Assembly (NCBI RefSeq): GCF_947166265.1
Contig: NZ_CAMVDO010000013.1
Location: 24,107-88,106 of the forward strand
Length of the DNA: 64,000 bases
Direction of reading: 5' to 3'
Source of the DNA: an uncultured Fibrobacter sp.
GTDB lineage: Bacteria; Fibrobacterota; Fibrobacteria; Fibrobacterales; Fibrobacteraceae
The notes below the pieces were generated by a model. The model had not been told where the DNA came from. It ran no database searches and worked only from the letters and a program-made list of their open reading frames with translations. The translations under genes were made by a program, and so were the position numbers. Positions 15,281 to 24,175 of this stretch are shown piece by piece. The first letter of the stretch is position 1. Every line of letters starts with the position of its first letter.

Positions 15281-16330
15281 ATGGTAATAAGTTCTAAAAA
15301 GGACGAGTTACTGTACACCTCCGATTTAAAAAAAAGAAATTCCTATGAAGCTGTAGCTTACATTGAAAGCGATAACGAGAAAAAAATTGCAAAGCAACTT
15401 CTGCAAGAAATCGGAAGTACGTCAGCGGGAATAGCTATAAATGCAAGCAAGTACTCCGGCCTCCTTCAATGTAATGTTGATCCTTCACAACTCGCAAAAG
15501 CGGCCGATGGCAGTGGTATGCTAAGAGGTTTCTGTTGTGAAGGAGGGCGCATAAACCAACAGGCTTTATTTAAATCTATTTCCTTTTCTTCTCAACTACT
15601 AAGTGTATCAACGGCATTTGTCGTCTTATCTGTAGTAACGCAAAAATACTACCTACACCAAATAACAGAAAAACTTAAAAGAATTGAGAAAGGTGTTGAA
15701 GACATCATAAATATTTTGCAAGAAGAAGATCGTGCAGTCATTATGCAATCTATGCATACATTGCAACGTTTGGAATCATATGATTCTTTTAGGATTATGG
15801 ATCTTGAAGAGGCCAGATCCGAGCAGAAAAATGCAGACAAAATAAGAACGAAATATCATAACTTAGTTAATGGTATAAATATTCAAGCAGACAACTGTTT
15901 CAAAAATGTGAACAAAGCGCGATCAATATATGATAAATTTAATGATTCCCAATATAAGACAAGAATGCAAATTGCTTTTGGTGCTGAAATGCTCTACTTT
16001 GCATATGGTGTGTTAATTGCAAGAATCTACTCAATTTTAGAGGGTGAAGACTCCAGCAGAGCAAAACATGCAACTCTATCTTTAGATTCTAATTTCGGGC
16101 GCTCTTACACGAAAAAGCATCACGAAATAAAAGAATCCGTGGTTCAAGCATTATGCGCTCTTGATTGGGAAAATTCTACTTTTGGTCGCGAAAAAATTAG
16201 AAATATGTACTCAACCGTAGCAGATGACTTTAAACAAATTGAGGAAATGTTCCAAAAAGGACAAGAGGGTCTGCAGCCAGTCATTTGTTATGAATTTGAA
16301 AATGGTGAACCAATAAGAAAAGGTTTATAG
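15281..16330 (+). CDS. Unrecognised protein with a hydrophobic segment and coiled coil
   Basis: 349 aa from the ATG at 15281, 17 bases after the preceding stop, with AAAGGA at 15262-15267. The frame is open back to 15128, but that part overlaps the previous gene and looks like shadow translation. Residues ~105-130 form a hydrophobic segment (SQLLSVSTAFVVLSVV), followed at once by a coiled-coil type stretch (YYLHQITEKLKRIEKGVEDIIN). The rest is helical and polar. I recognise no catalytic motif. Similar hydrophobic-then-coiled-coil layouts occur in accessory-genome proteins of unknown role. Position in a two-gene AT-rich island suggests mobile or defence-related cargo, which is a guess. Confidence 0.7.
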   Translation: MVISSKKDELLYTSDLKKRNSYEAVAYIESDNEKKIAKQLLQEIGSTSAGIAINASKYSGLLQCNVDPSQLAKAADGSGMLRGFCCEGGRINQQALFKSISFSSQLLSVSTAFVVLSVVTQKYYLHQITEKLKRIEKGVEDIINILQEEDRAVIMQSMHTLQRLESYDSFRIMDLEEARSEQKNADKIRTKYHNLVNGINIQADNCFKNVNKARSIYDKFNDSQYKTRMQIAFGAEMLYFAYGVLIARIYSILEGEDSSRAKHATLSLDSNFGRSYTKKHHEIKESVVQALCALDWENSTFGREKIRNMYSTVADDFKQIEEMFQKGQEGLQPVICYEFENGEPIRKGL

Positions 16331-16370
16331 AAGTAATTTTTTTTGCCACAAAAAATTTGTCGATTATATA

Positions 16371-16400
16371 AAAAAGAACCATAAATTCATGGTTCTTTTT
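16371..16400. terminator. Bidirectional intrinsic terminator
   Basis: AAAAAGAACCAT and ATGGTTCTTTTT are perfect 12-base arms around AAATTC, with a U-tract on either strand. It serves the plus-strand gene ending at 16330 and lon, whose stop is at 16423. Confidence 0.88.
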
Positions 16401-16422
16401 TAACAATTAGCATTTTAGAAAG

Positions 16423-18768
16423 TTACTTTTTCTTCAAAGAAATTTTCTTTTCCACAAACAGCACCTTGATGATTTCGTCGATGTGCTTGTGCGTGAAAAT
16501 CTTGAGGCCCTTCTTTGCGGGAGCAGGAAGTTCGTTCACGTCCTTCTGGTTACCAGCCGGGAGTCGAAGCGTCTTCACGCCCGCCTGGAGTGCAGCAAGC
16601 GCCTTCTCGTTGAGTCCGCCAATCGGGAGGCAAGCGCCCGTAAGACTCACTTCGCCGGTAAAGGCAATCTCGGGGGACACGGGCTGCTTCGTAAACGCAG
16701 AAAGCAGACAGAGCGTGAGGGCAATACCCGCAGAAGGTCCATCCTTCGGAACGGCGCCTTCGGGCACGTGAATGTGGATGTCCGTCTTCTTCACGATATT
16801 CGGATCGATGCCGAAACGGCTCAGGCGTTCGCGCACAAGGCTGAGCGCAATCTGCGCCGATTCCTTCATCACGTCACCAAGCTTACCCGTCATCAGGAGC
16901 GTTCCCTTGCCGGGCAGGAGCATGCATTCAATCGGCAAGATTTCGCCACCAACACTTGTCCATGCAAGGCCCACGATAACGCCCGGGCGGCCCGCTGCGG
17001 GCAGCTGATTGTCGAGGTAACGCGGAGCGCCCAAATAATCCTGCAAGGTCTTCTCGGTGATTTCGGCCTTGTACTTCTTGCCCATCACCTTGTCCTTTGC
17101 ACGGTGACGCACCACGTTTTCAAGGGTACGTTCCAGTTCGCGCACGCCCGCCTCGCGGGTCCATTCGCGGATTACCTTCGCGATCATATCGTCATCGAAA
17201 GAAACATCCTTGCCGTTTTCGATACCGGTACGTTCGCAGATGCGCGGCACCAGATACTTGCTTGCAATCTGCAACTTTTCGTGCGGATAGTAGCCGGGCA
17301 GGCGCACCATTTCCAGACGGTCGCGCAGGGCTTCGGGAATTTCGGCCTCGTTGTTCGCGGTCGCAATGAACAGTACGCGGCTAAGGTCAAGCCCCACTTC
17401 CATGAAATGGTCTGTAAAGTCGTGATTCTGCTCAGGGTCCAAAACTTCGAGCATGGCACTGGCGGGGTCGCCCCTAAAGTCGCTCGCCATCTTGTCGATT
17501 TCGTCGAGCAAGATAATCGGGTTCATGCACTTTGCACGGCGCAACGCCTGAATAAAGCGGCCAGGCATAGCTCCAATGTAGGTGCGGCGGTGTCCACGAA
17601 TTTCGGCTTCGTCACGCACGCCACCCAGAGTAATGCGGACAAAGTTACGCTGCATGGCATTCGCGATGGACTCCACCAGAGTCGTCTTGCCTACACCCGG
17701 AGGGCCCACCAGGCAAAGAATCGGCGCCCTGCGTTCGGTTCCCGTAAGCTTCAGGATCGCCACGTATTCCATGACGCGTTCCTTCACCTTGTCAAGGCCA
17801 AAGTGCTTCGAGTCAAGCTCGCTTTTCACCTTCTTCATGTTGAGGACGGTGTCGGTATATTCGCCATACGGCAAGTTCAGGAACCAGTCCAGGTAGTTGC
17901 GGCTTACGGCGTATTCCGGAGACGTCGGCTGCATCAGCTTCATGCGGCCGACTTCTTCTTCGAGTTTTTCCTGGATGGCCGGGGAGAACTTCTTCGCCTT
18001 AATTTTCTTGAGCAACTGGTCGGGTTCCGAAGCGTTTCCGCCCTCACCGTCCAGTTCATCCTGCAACTGACGAATCTGTTCAGAAATGAACCATTCCTTC
18101 TGCTGCTGCGCCATCTTCTGGCGAACGTTCTGCTGCACCTTGACCATCATGGTGTCGGTGTCGGCAGCCACCTGCATAATTTCAATCAGGCGTTCCGCGA
18201 GTTCATCGATTTCTCCGATTTCGAGCAAGCGCTGACGTTCGTCCATCGAAATCTGCAAGAAAGGAATCATCCCGTAAAAAGCGTTCACCTGACTATCCAT
18301 GGTGAACAATGCATCCACCATACCTTCCGAAATGTTTCTGTGCAGGGAATATTCCTTGAACTGCGTAAGCACCATTTCAAAACGGGGAGTCTTGTCCTTC
18401 GCCGTAATGGAGGGGCTGTGCGGCGAAACGGTCACCGCCAAATAGTCATTCTTGGTCGCAATGGAACGAAGGTCCACTACACACTGGCCTTCAAGAACCA
18501 CCTTCACGCAACCGTTCGGAAAGGGAGTCACGTTACTCACGTGCGCAAGGATACCCACCGAATAAAGGTCAAGCATCGGATTTTCGATATCTTCCTGCTC
18601 GATATTCTTCTGGGCAGAAAGAATAATGTTACCATCGTTCGATTCGGCATTCTCAAGGGCGCGCAAAGAAATGTCCCGACCAACAAGGATACGGCGGGTC
18701 GTATGCGGAAAAATAATAGCATCCCTCAAAGGGAGCAAAGGATACATTTTAGAATAGTCAAAATCCAT
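16423..18768 (-). CDS. lon: ATP-dependent protease Lon
   Basis: 781 aa. The N-terminal LonN substrate domain opens with PLLPLRDAIIFPH. A coiled-coil region (~180-300) precedes the AAA+ module, which has Walker A GPPGVGKTT (355-363), Walker B ILLDEIDK and RRTYIGAMPGRFIQ. The Ser-Lys peptidase dyad is S679 in PKDGPSAG and K722 in GGLNEKALAA, with the same residue numbers as in E. coli Lon. It degrades misfolded and regulatory proteins in the cytoplasm. The gene is monocistronic, with an intergenic terminator of the pectate lyase gene upstream and the shared terminator at 16371 downstream. No alternative start is needed: residues from the first Met fit the family. Confidence 0.97.
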   Translation of the reverse strand: MDFDYSKMYPLLPLRDAIIFPHTTRRILVGRDISLRALENAESNDGNIILSAQKNIEQEDIENPMLDLYSVGILAHVSNVTPFPNGCVKVVLEGQCVVDLRSIATKNDYLAVTVSPHSPSITAKDKTPRFEMVLTQFKEYSLHRNISEGMVDALFTMDSQVNAFYGMIPFLQISMDERQRLLEIGEIDELAERLIEIMQVAADTDTMMVKVQQNVRQKMAQQQKEWFISEQIRQLQDELDGEGGNASEPDQLLKKIKAKKFSPAIQEKLEEEVGRMKLMQPTSPEYAVSRNYLDWFLNLPYGEYTDTVLNMKKVKSELDSKHFGLDKVKERVMEYVAILKLTGTERRAPILCLVGPPGVGKTTLVESIANAMQRNFVRITLGGVRDEAEIRGHRRTYIGAMPGRFIQALRRAKCMNPIILLDEIDKMASDFRGDPASAMLEVLDPEQNHDFTDHFMEVGLDLSRVLFIATANNEAEIPEALRDRLEMVRLPGYYPHEKLQIASKYLVPRICERTGIENGKDVSFDDDMIAKVIREWTREAGVRELERTLENVVRHRAKDKVMGKKYKAEITEKTLQDYLGAPRYLDNQLPAAGRPGVIVGLAWTSVGGEILPIECMLLPGKGTLLMTGKLGDVMKESAQIALSLVRERLSRFGIDPNIVKKTDIHIHVPEGAVPKDGPSAGIALTLCLLSAFTKQPVSPEIAFTGEVSLTGACLPIGGLNEKALAALQAGVKTLRLPAGNQKDVNELPAPAKKGLKIFTHKHIDEIIKVLFVEKKISLKKK

Positions 18769-18790
18769 ACAATACCAAAGATAGCATCTT

Positions 18791-18829
18791 TAAAAAAAAG
18801 CCAGTCTGCATTTAGTTGCAAACTGGCTT
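18791..18829 (-). terminator. Intrinsic terminator of the pectate lyase gene
   Basis: Read on the minus strand: AAGCCAGT pairs with ACTGGCTT and TGCA with TGCA inside it (18798-18829), followed by eight T (18799 down to 18792). It lies 21 bases after the stop at 18850. Confidence 0.85.
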
Positions 18830-18849
18830 ATGGTTTGGTTAGGAAGTCA

Positions 18850-20622
18850 CTATCGAATTCGAACAGTGTGGCTCTCGGAGCCCACGCGCACCAGGTAGCC
18901 GCCCGCGCCAGGGAGCGTTACCGTATGTTGATTGCTGGTGGAGAAATTCCTGTAGATCAAGCGGCCCTGCATATCGAAGACAGTAATCGACTTCGCCATG
19001 GCGCCCATGATCGAAAGTTCGTTGCCAGAGACCGAGAGATTTACGCGAGTCAGCACGACAGCTTGAATGCCCTGCGCCGTTTCAGAAGAGCTAGACGACT
19101 CCGCCACTTCGCTGCTGCTCAATTTTTCGGAGCTACTGGACTTTGCTTCGCTGGAACTGGATTTAACCTGCGAAGAGCTTGAAGCCACGCTTGAACTAGA
19201 TTTCGTTTCGGAACTTCCATCGCCCGCAACCACGGTAATCGTTCCACTCTTGGACACATTTGTTGTAGCACCGGTCGTGGTAACGGTGAATTTGTATGCA
19301 CCCACCGCGGCAGTAGATGCCACCGCGCCCGAAATGTAGTAGTCAAGGCCCTTGAGCGTGCCCGTTACACCCTGCGGAAGTCCCGTTACCGTTGCACCGG
19401 TAGCACCGTCAATCGTGTAGTAGAATTCCACGATGGAGGCGCCTTGGGCCACTTCCTGATTTGCGCTGCCCGAGCCGTGCTTGGTGAGGCTAGCCTCGCC
19501 CGCGACAGGCGTCTGCGACGAGCTGGACTTGGCAGAAGAACTCGATGCCACGCTGGAGCTCGACTTTACGCTGCTGGAACTTGCCGGAGTCACCGTACCC
19601 GAAGCACCCGGATCAGGCAAAGTTGCGCCCGCATACATCTTGATAGAATCGCGCAATGCATAAGCCTTGGCCTGTGTGCTCACGTCGGTGAGGCTCATGG
19701 AATAAGGCGGCGTAAACGCGGTACCTGTTCCCGACTGCGGCTTTTTCACATTTTCTTCATAGTTACTAATCATCTGGGCTGCGGTAATGGTACCGTCGCT
19801 CGTGTAAAGGTCAAGCGCCTTCTGCACGCCAATGAACACGTTTTTCTCGATACGGATGTTGGCCTCGACGGCTGCACGCACGCAGTAGCTCGCATTCTTG
19901 CTGTCAAAGAGGTTGTTCGCCACATGCACCTTTCCAAAACGCACGCGCGGCATACGTTCCACCACGCCGTCCGCCCACCACGTATGGTGAATCGTCACAT
20001 TCAGGTGTCCGCGGTCGCTCGTCTTCGTCTTGCTGTTGCCAATCAGGTTACTGAACTGGTGGCCGCTCGATGCCGAGGTATAGCTGAACTTGGTCCACGA
20101 AATCGTCACGTAGTCCGAAGCGTTGGTAATGTCCAGGTTGCCGTCGTGACCGTCGTAGACATCCACGTGGTCAATCCACACGTTCTTCGATTCATGATTC
20201 ACCTGGAGGCAATCTTCGTCATCGTCGTCGTGCGCGCCCACACCCTTGAATTTCAGGTTGCGGATAATGACGTTTTTCGAGCCGCTCAGCTTCATGGCGC
20301 TACCCGAAGTAGGCTGCGCAATGATGGCGCCCTGGTAGCCGTAAATCGTCACGTTGCTGCCGACCTCGATGGGGCCCATGTACGTACCCGGCTTCACGTA
20401 GATAACCTTGTTGCCCGCCTTGGCGTAGCTCTTGAGATCGCTCACGTTGCTTACCGTGACCTCGGAATAACCCTTACCGCCCGTGGTGCCGCCGTTCTGC
20501 GTGGCAAAGCCCGCCATCGGAAAGTCCGGCGAAGTGACCGCAAACGCGGAAGTCGCGAGGGCTGCACCCAATGCTGCGCCTACAGCAAGAGTTCTAGACC
20601 AGTTTTTCTGTGTTTTAACCAT
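18850..20622 (-). CDS. Secreted family-1 pectate lyase-like protein with C-terminal sorting-type domain
   Basis: 590 aa from the ATG at 20622; AAGGG is 9 bases upstream, whereas the ATG at 20631 abuts it. Signal peptide ~1-28 (basic N-terminus, LAVGAALGAALATSAFA). The right-handed beta-helix core (~40-330) has the PL1 landmarks VIYVKPGTY, SKNVIIRNLKFKGVGAHDDDDEDCLQV, VWIDHVDVYDGHDGNLDIT, YVTISWTKF, HHTWWADGVVERMPRVRFGKVHVANN; the RMPRVR arginines are the usual catalytic region. Ser-rich linkers (SSSSVKSSSS) separate a ~90-residue Ig-like domain and a final ~70 residues (ITVFDMQGRLIYR, GGYLVRVGSESHTVRIR) that resemble type-IX-secretion sorting domains. It probably cleaves plant-cell-wall pectin outside the cell. 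The same C-terminal domain ends the protein at 58770-61919. Confidence 0.9.
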   Translation of the reverse strand: MVKTQKNWSRTLAVGAALGAALATSAFAVTSPDFPMAGFATQNGGTTGGKGYSEVTVSNVSDLKSYAKAGNKVIYVKPGTYMGPIEVGSNVTIYGYQGAIIAQPTSGSAMKLSGSKNVIIRNLKFKGVGAHDDDDEDCLQVNHESKNVWIDHVDVYDGHDGNLDITNASDYVTISWTKFSYTSASSGHQFSNLIGNSKTKTSDRGHLNVTIHHTWWADGVVERMPRVRFGKVHVANNLFDSKNASYCVRAAVEANIRIEKNVFIGVQKALDLYTSDGTITAAQMISNYEENVKKPQSGTGTAFTPPYSMSLTDVSTQAKAYALRDSIKMYAGATLPDPGASGTVTPASSSSVKSSSSVASSSSAKSSSSQTPVAGEASLTKHGSGSANQEVAQGASIVEFYYTIDGATGATVTGLPQGVTGTLKGLDYYISGAVASTAAVGAYKFTVTTTGATTNVSKSGTITVVAGDGSSETKSSSSVASSSSQVKSSSSEAKSSSSEKLSSSEVAESSSSSETAQGIQAVVLTRVNLSVSGNELSIMGAMAKSITVFDMQGRLIYRNFSTSNQHTVTLPGAGGYLVRVGSESHTVRIR

Positions 20623-20689
20623 ATCATCCATCCCTTATTTTGTCATTTCAAGCCACCACGCTCGAAAATGTTCTCAAATTTCTTCTCAA

Positions 20690-20718
20690 AATTTATAATC
20701 AAAACAACCAAAAGTCAA
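20690..20718 (-). promoter_or_regulatory. Likely promoter of the pectate lyase gene
   Basis: On the minus strand, TTGACT (20718-20713), 17 bases, TAAATT (20695-20690). The same TAAATT occurs at the tuf promoter. The leader would be about 60 bases. Confidence 0.5.
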
Positions 20719-20773
20719 TAAGTATCTCAAAAACAAAATACACTTTTTTCGTTATTTTAGCGCACAAAACAAG

Positions 20774-20801
20774 AAAACGGCGATTTTAAGTAAAAATCGC
20801 C
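20774..20801 (-). terminator. Intrinsic terminator of the tig-clpP-clpX unit
   Basis: GGCGATTTT and AAAATCGCC (20779-20787 and 20793-20801) form a perfect 9-base stem. On the minus strand it is followed by GTTTTC. It lies about 40 bases past the clpX stop. Confidence 0.75.
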
Positions 20802-20839
20802 ATTTCTAAAATGTTCTCAAAAATATATTTTACAATTAG

Positions 20840-22153
20840 CTACGAAGCCTTTTTCCGAGACCTCTTCGCGGGTTCAGAATCAGCGCCCAGCGCGACCGTC
20901 TTATCTGCAGACTTCTTTTCAGGAGCCTTGAGACCGTTTTTCACGATGTCGGCGGTCACCACGAACTGCTTGTTGCCGGAACCCGGCATGGTAAACATCG
21001 CCTTCTGCAAGGTCTTTTCCATCACGGAGCGGAGCCCGCGGGCACCCGTCTTGCGGACCATCGTCTCGCGGACAATTTCTTTCAGGGCGTCGTCTTCGAA
21101 CTGGAGCTCGATTCCATCCATTTCGAACAAACTCTTGTACTGTTTCACGAGAGCGTTCTTCGGCTGGGTAAGGATGTTGAGAAGCGCGGCCTCGTCGAGT
21201 TCTTCGAGGGCGACAGCGACAGGCAAGCGGCCCACGATTTCGGGAATGAGACCGAACTGAATCAGGTCATCGGGTTCCAGGAGCTTGAAGAGCTCGGAAA
21301 GCGAGTTTTCCTCGGCGCTGCGGATATCGGCACCGAAACCCATTCCGCCGGTGTTTACGCGACGGGAAATGATCTTGTCCAAGGTTTCGAAGGCGCCACC
21401 GCAAATGAACAGAATGTTCTTGGTGTTCACCTGCACCAGCGGCTGTTCCGGATGCTTACGGCCACCCTTCGGGGGAACGGCAGCGACAGTACCTTCCAGG
21501 AGTTTCAAAAGACCCTGCTGCACGCCTTCACCACTCACATCGCGAGTAATGGAGGGGTTGGCAGTCTTACGGGCAATCTTGTCAATTTCGTCGATAAAGA
21601 TGATACCGCGTTCGGCGCGGGCCACATCGTAGTCGGCAGCCTGCAACAGGCGAACGATGATGCTGTCCACGTCTTCGCCCACGTAACCCGCTTCGGTCAG
21701 CACGGTTGCATCGGCAATGGTAAAGGGAACATCCAGGAAGCGCGCCATCGTCTGCGCCAAAAGTGTCTTGCCCGAACCTGTCGGACCCACCAGCAGCAGG
21801 TTCGACTTTTCGACTTCCTGCGCGTCGGGATGAGCTTGTTTGTAACGCAGGCGCTTGTAGTGGTTGTACACCGCCACGGAAAGGGCGATTTTCGCCTGGT
21901 CCTGGCCGATCACGTATTCGTCCAGGTGCGCCTTGATTTCGGTCGGGAGCGGGAGCGGTTTCGAGGAGGCCTCGGCGGCGGCAGATTCCTGCCTTGCACG
22001 CATGCGGTCTTCTTCGATAATGCGGTGACACATCGCAACGCAGTCGCTACAAATCTGAACGCCTGCGCCCGTAATCATCTTTTCGACGCGTTCTGCGGGC
22101 TTGCCACAAAAACTGCAAGTAACCGTCGGGTGATTTTTCCCGCTACGATACAT
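20840..22153 (-). CDS. clpX: ATP-dependent Clp protease, ATP-binding subunit ClpX
   Basis: 437 aa. An N-terminal C4 zinc-binding domain (CSFCGKPAE ... CSDCVAMC) binds adaptors and substrates. The AAA+ module has Walker [29 protein letters not shown], Walker [31 protein letters not shown] and a sensor-2 region with [10 protein letters not shown]. The C-terminal tail is Lys/Ala-rich. ClpX unfolds tagged proteins and feeds them to ClpP, whose gene lies directly upstream: the ATG overlaps the clpP stop by one base (TAATG), so translation is coupled. Confidence 0.97.
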   Translation of the reverse strand: MYRSGKNHPTVTCSFCGKPAERVEKMITGAGVQICSDCVAMCHRIIEEDRMRARQESAAAEASSKPLPLPTEIKAHLDEYVIGQDQAKIALSVAVYNHYKRLRYKQAHPDAQEVEKSNLLLVGPTGSGKTLLAQTMARFLDVPFTIADATVLTEAGYVGEDVDSIIVRLLQAADYDVARAERGIIFIDEIDKIARKTANPSITRDVSGEGVQQGLLKLLEGTVAAVPPKGGRKHPEQPLVQVNTKNILFICGGAFETLDKIISRRVNTGGMGFGADIRSAEENSLSELFKLLEPDDLIQFGLIPEIVGRLPVAVALEELDEAALLNILTQPKNALVKQYKSLFEMDGIELQFEDDALKEIVRETMVRKTGARGLRSVMEKTLQKAMFTMPGSGNKQFVVTADIVKNGLKAPEKKSADKTVALGADSEPAKRSRKKAS

Positions 22154-22743
22154 TAAATTCCCTCTTTACGCGGAACAAAGATTTCATCGATGACGCCGAA
22201 GGCCTTCGCTTCTTCGGGGCCCATGTAGAAATCGCGGTCGGTCTTTTCGCGGACTTCGTCAATCGACTTGCCGGTATGCTTTGCGACGATTTCGGCCAAG
22301 GTTTCCTTGGTGCGCACGATTTCCTTTGCGGTAATCTGGATATCGGTAGACTGACCGGTAGCAGCACCCGACGGCTGGTGAAGCATGATGCGGGAATGCG
22401 GGAGCGCATAGCGCTTGCCCTTGGTTCCTGCAGCAAGGAGCACCGCGGCCATCGAGGCGCAGTTACCAATGCAGATGGTCGCAATGTTCGGGCGAACATG
22501 CTGCATGGTGTCGTAAATGGCAAGCCCTGCCGACACGTAACCACCCGGGCTGTTAATGTACAGCGTGATATCCTTTTCCGGATTCTCGTATTCAAGGAAA
22601 ATCAGCTGGGCCATGACGTTGTTCGCCACTTCGTCGTTAATCGGCGTGCCCAGGAAGATAATGCGTTCCTTGAGGAGACGGGAGTAGATATCGTAGGCGC
22701 GTTCACCGCGTCCGGTGGTCTCAATGACGGTAGGGATAATCAT
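22153..22743 (-). CDS. clpP: ATP-dependent Clp protease, proteolytic subunit ClpP
   Basis: 196 aa, normal family length. The catalytic Ser is in [16 protein letters not shown] and the His in [13 protein letters not shown]; the Asp is in the DRDFYMG region. [14 protein letters not shown] and [20 protein letters not shown] segments are canonical. It forms the tetradecameric peptidase chamber for ClpX. It lies 12 bases after trigger factor and one base into clpX, giving the common tig-clpP-clpX operon order. Confidence 0.97.
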   Translation of the reverse strand: MIIPTVIETTGRGERAYDIYSRLLKERIIFLGTPINDEVANNVMAQLIFLEYENPEKDITLYINSPGGYVSAGLAIYDTMQHVRPNIATICIGNCASMAAVLLAAGTKGKRYALPHSRIMLHQPSGAATGQSTDIQITAKEIVRTKETLAEIVAKHTGKSIDEVREKTDRDFYMGPEEAKAFGVIDEIFVPRKEGI

Positions 22744-22755
22744 TCAGTTTACCTC

Positions 22756-24015
22756 TTACTTGTTTTCTTCAGCAGCCGGGCGGATACCGACGATGAAGTC
22801 GGCAGCCATCTGAACGCGGAGTTCATCGCGGAGCTGGTTGATGCGGCCGGTCTGACGGAAGTGGCCCTTGAGGGTTTCAAAGTCCACATGGTAGGCGGCG
22901 GCCATCTGCTTCAAGCGTTCATCAACGTTAGCCTGCGACGGCTTGATCTTTTCTTTTGTTGCAATAAAGTCGAGAATGCGATGCTTCTTGATTTCGCGGA
23001 TTGCTTCCGGAGTAAGGCCGTTCAGCTGTTCTTCGGTCGGTTCCACCACGTCCTTTTCGCTCTGGGCGTTGCGGTTCAGCGTCCACTTGATGAGGTCGTA
23101 GACGCGAGCCTTCGGCACTTCGAACGGGTTGGCTTCGATAATCTTGTCGATCGCTTCGTTAATCGCCTTGTTCTTGGCGGCGTCCTGCTTCTGGCTAGCG
23201 AGGCCTTCGGCGAGGTTGTTCTTCAAGTCTTCGACATCCTTCACGCCAATCTGCTTGCAGAATTCTTCGTCCATGGTCGGCGGAACAATTTCGCGCACGT
23301 CGGTGATTTCGACCTTGAACTGGGCGGTCTTGCCGCGGTAGCGTTCGTCCTTGTGGTCATCGGGGTACTTGAAGTTGATTTCCTTCATTTCGCCGGCGGC
23401 TGCACCGGTAAGGCCTTCGTCGAATCCCGGAGAAGCGGACTGGCCGAGCAGGCTGCGGAATTCCTTGTTTTCGGGGAGTTCCTGCTTTTCACCGTCGATC
23501 ACCACTTCGAGGTAGTTGCCCACCACGACGTCGCCCTTCTTGGCGGCGCGGTCCACATGTTCGTCCTTGCTCCACATCTGGATCAAGCGGTCGTATTCGG
23601 CCTGGACTTCTTCTTCGTGAACGGCGGTTTCAGGAACGGTGATGCCCGTGTCGGCATAACCCTTGATGTCGATTTCCGGATCCATTTCGACTTCGACCTT
23701 CAGTGCGATGTCGTTTTCCTTGTCATCCTTGAAATCCACGACCTTCATGGAGCCGACGGGGATAATGTTTGCGTTCTTGAGCGCATCCTGAACAAGCTTG
23801 TTCACGACTTCGTCCACGGCTTCCTGACGGATAGCACCGCCAAACTGCTTGAGGATCATGGCCTTCGGCACCATACCCTGACGGAAACCCTTCATGGAGA
23901 CCTGCTTCTTGTACTGGCCCAGTTTCTTTTCGAAGGGGGCGGTAAGGTCCGCCTGCGGGATGGTAATTTCGAGGGTGCGCACGGTTGCGCTTGTTTCTTT
24001 GATTTCTACGCTCAT
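22756..24015 (-). CDS. tig: Trigger factor (ribosome-associated chaperone)
   Basis: 419 aa from the ATG at 24015, which has GGAG 6 bases upstream; an in-frame ATG at 24057 overlaps the tRNA gene. The N-terminal ribosome-binding domain has the family loop region around KGFRQGMVPKAMI. The FKBP-type PPIase domain is at ~150-240 (GDVVVGNYLEVVIDG, FDEGLTGAAAGE, YRGKTAQFKVEI). The helical C-terminal arms follow. It binds nascent chains at the ribosomal exit tunnel. It is the first protein gene of tig-clpP-clpX, and the tRNA-Leu gene 41 bases upstream is probably on the same transcript. Confidence 0.95.
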   Translation of the reverse strand: MSVEIKETSATVRTLEITIPQADLTAPFEKKLGQYKKQVSMKGFRQGMVPKAMILKQFGGAIRQEAVDEVVNKLVQDALKNANIIPVGSMKVVDFKDDKENDIALKVEVEMDPEIDIKGYADTGITVPETAVHEEEVQAEYDRLIQMWSKDEHVDRAAKKGDVVVGNYLEVVIDGEKQELPENKEFRSLLGQSASPGFDEGLTGAAAGEMKEINFKYPDDHKDERYRGKTAQFKVEITDVREIVPPTMDEEFCKQIGVKDVEDLKNNLAEGLASQKQDAAKNKAINEAIDKIIEANPFEVPKARVYDLIKWTLNRNAQSEKDVVEPTEEQLNGLTPEAIREIKKHRILDFIATKEKIKPSQANVDERLKQMAAAYHVDFETLKGHFRQTGRINQLRDELRVQMAADFIVGIRPAAEENK

Positions 24016-24056
24016 GATGAACTCCGAGAGTCGGTTGAAAAGAGTAATGAAAAACA

Positions 24057-24136
24057 TGCGAGAGGAGGGAGTCGAACCCTCACACCGAAGTGCCAGATCC
24101 TAAGTCTGGTGCGTCTGCCAATTCCGCCACTCTCGC
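24057..24136 (-). tRNA. tRNA-Leu (anticodon UAG)
   Basis: A complete cloverleaf on the minus strand. The acceptor GCGAGAG pairs with CTCTCGC. The anticodon arm CCAGA-CTTAGGA-TCTGG gives anticodon TAG, which reads CUA/CUN leucine. It has a type-II variable arm (CACTTCGGTG) and the T-arm GAGGGTTCGACTCCCTC. The discriminator base is A. CCA is not encoded, so it must be added. Confidence 0.95.
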
Positions 24137-24175
24137 GATTTTGCACCCAAAGATACAAAATCTTAAAGACATCGA

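Noticed and set aside
16483..19182. 899-codon plus-strand open frame opposite lon
   Set aside because: It is antisense to lon and runs into the pectate lyase tail. It is His/Arg/Phe-rich with no domain, and has the look of a codon-bias shadow. Similar long antisense frames oppose clpX, tig, the polysaccharide genes and tuf.
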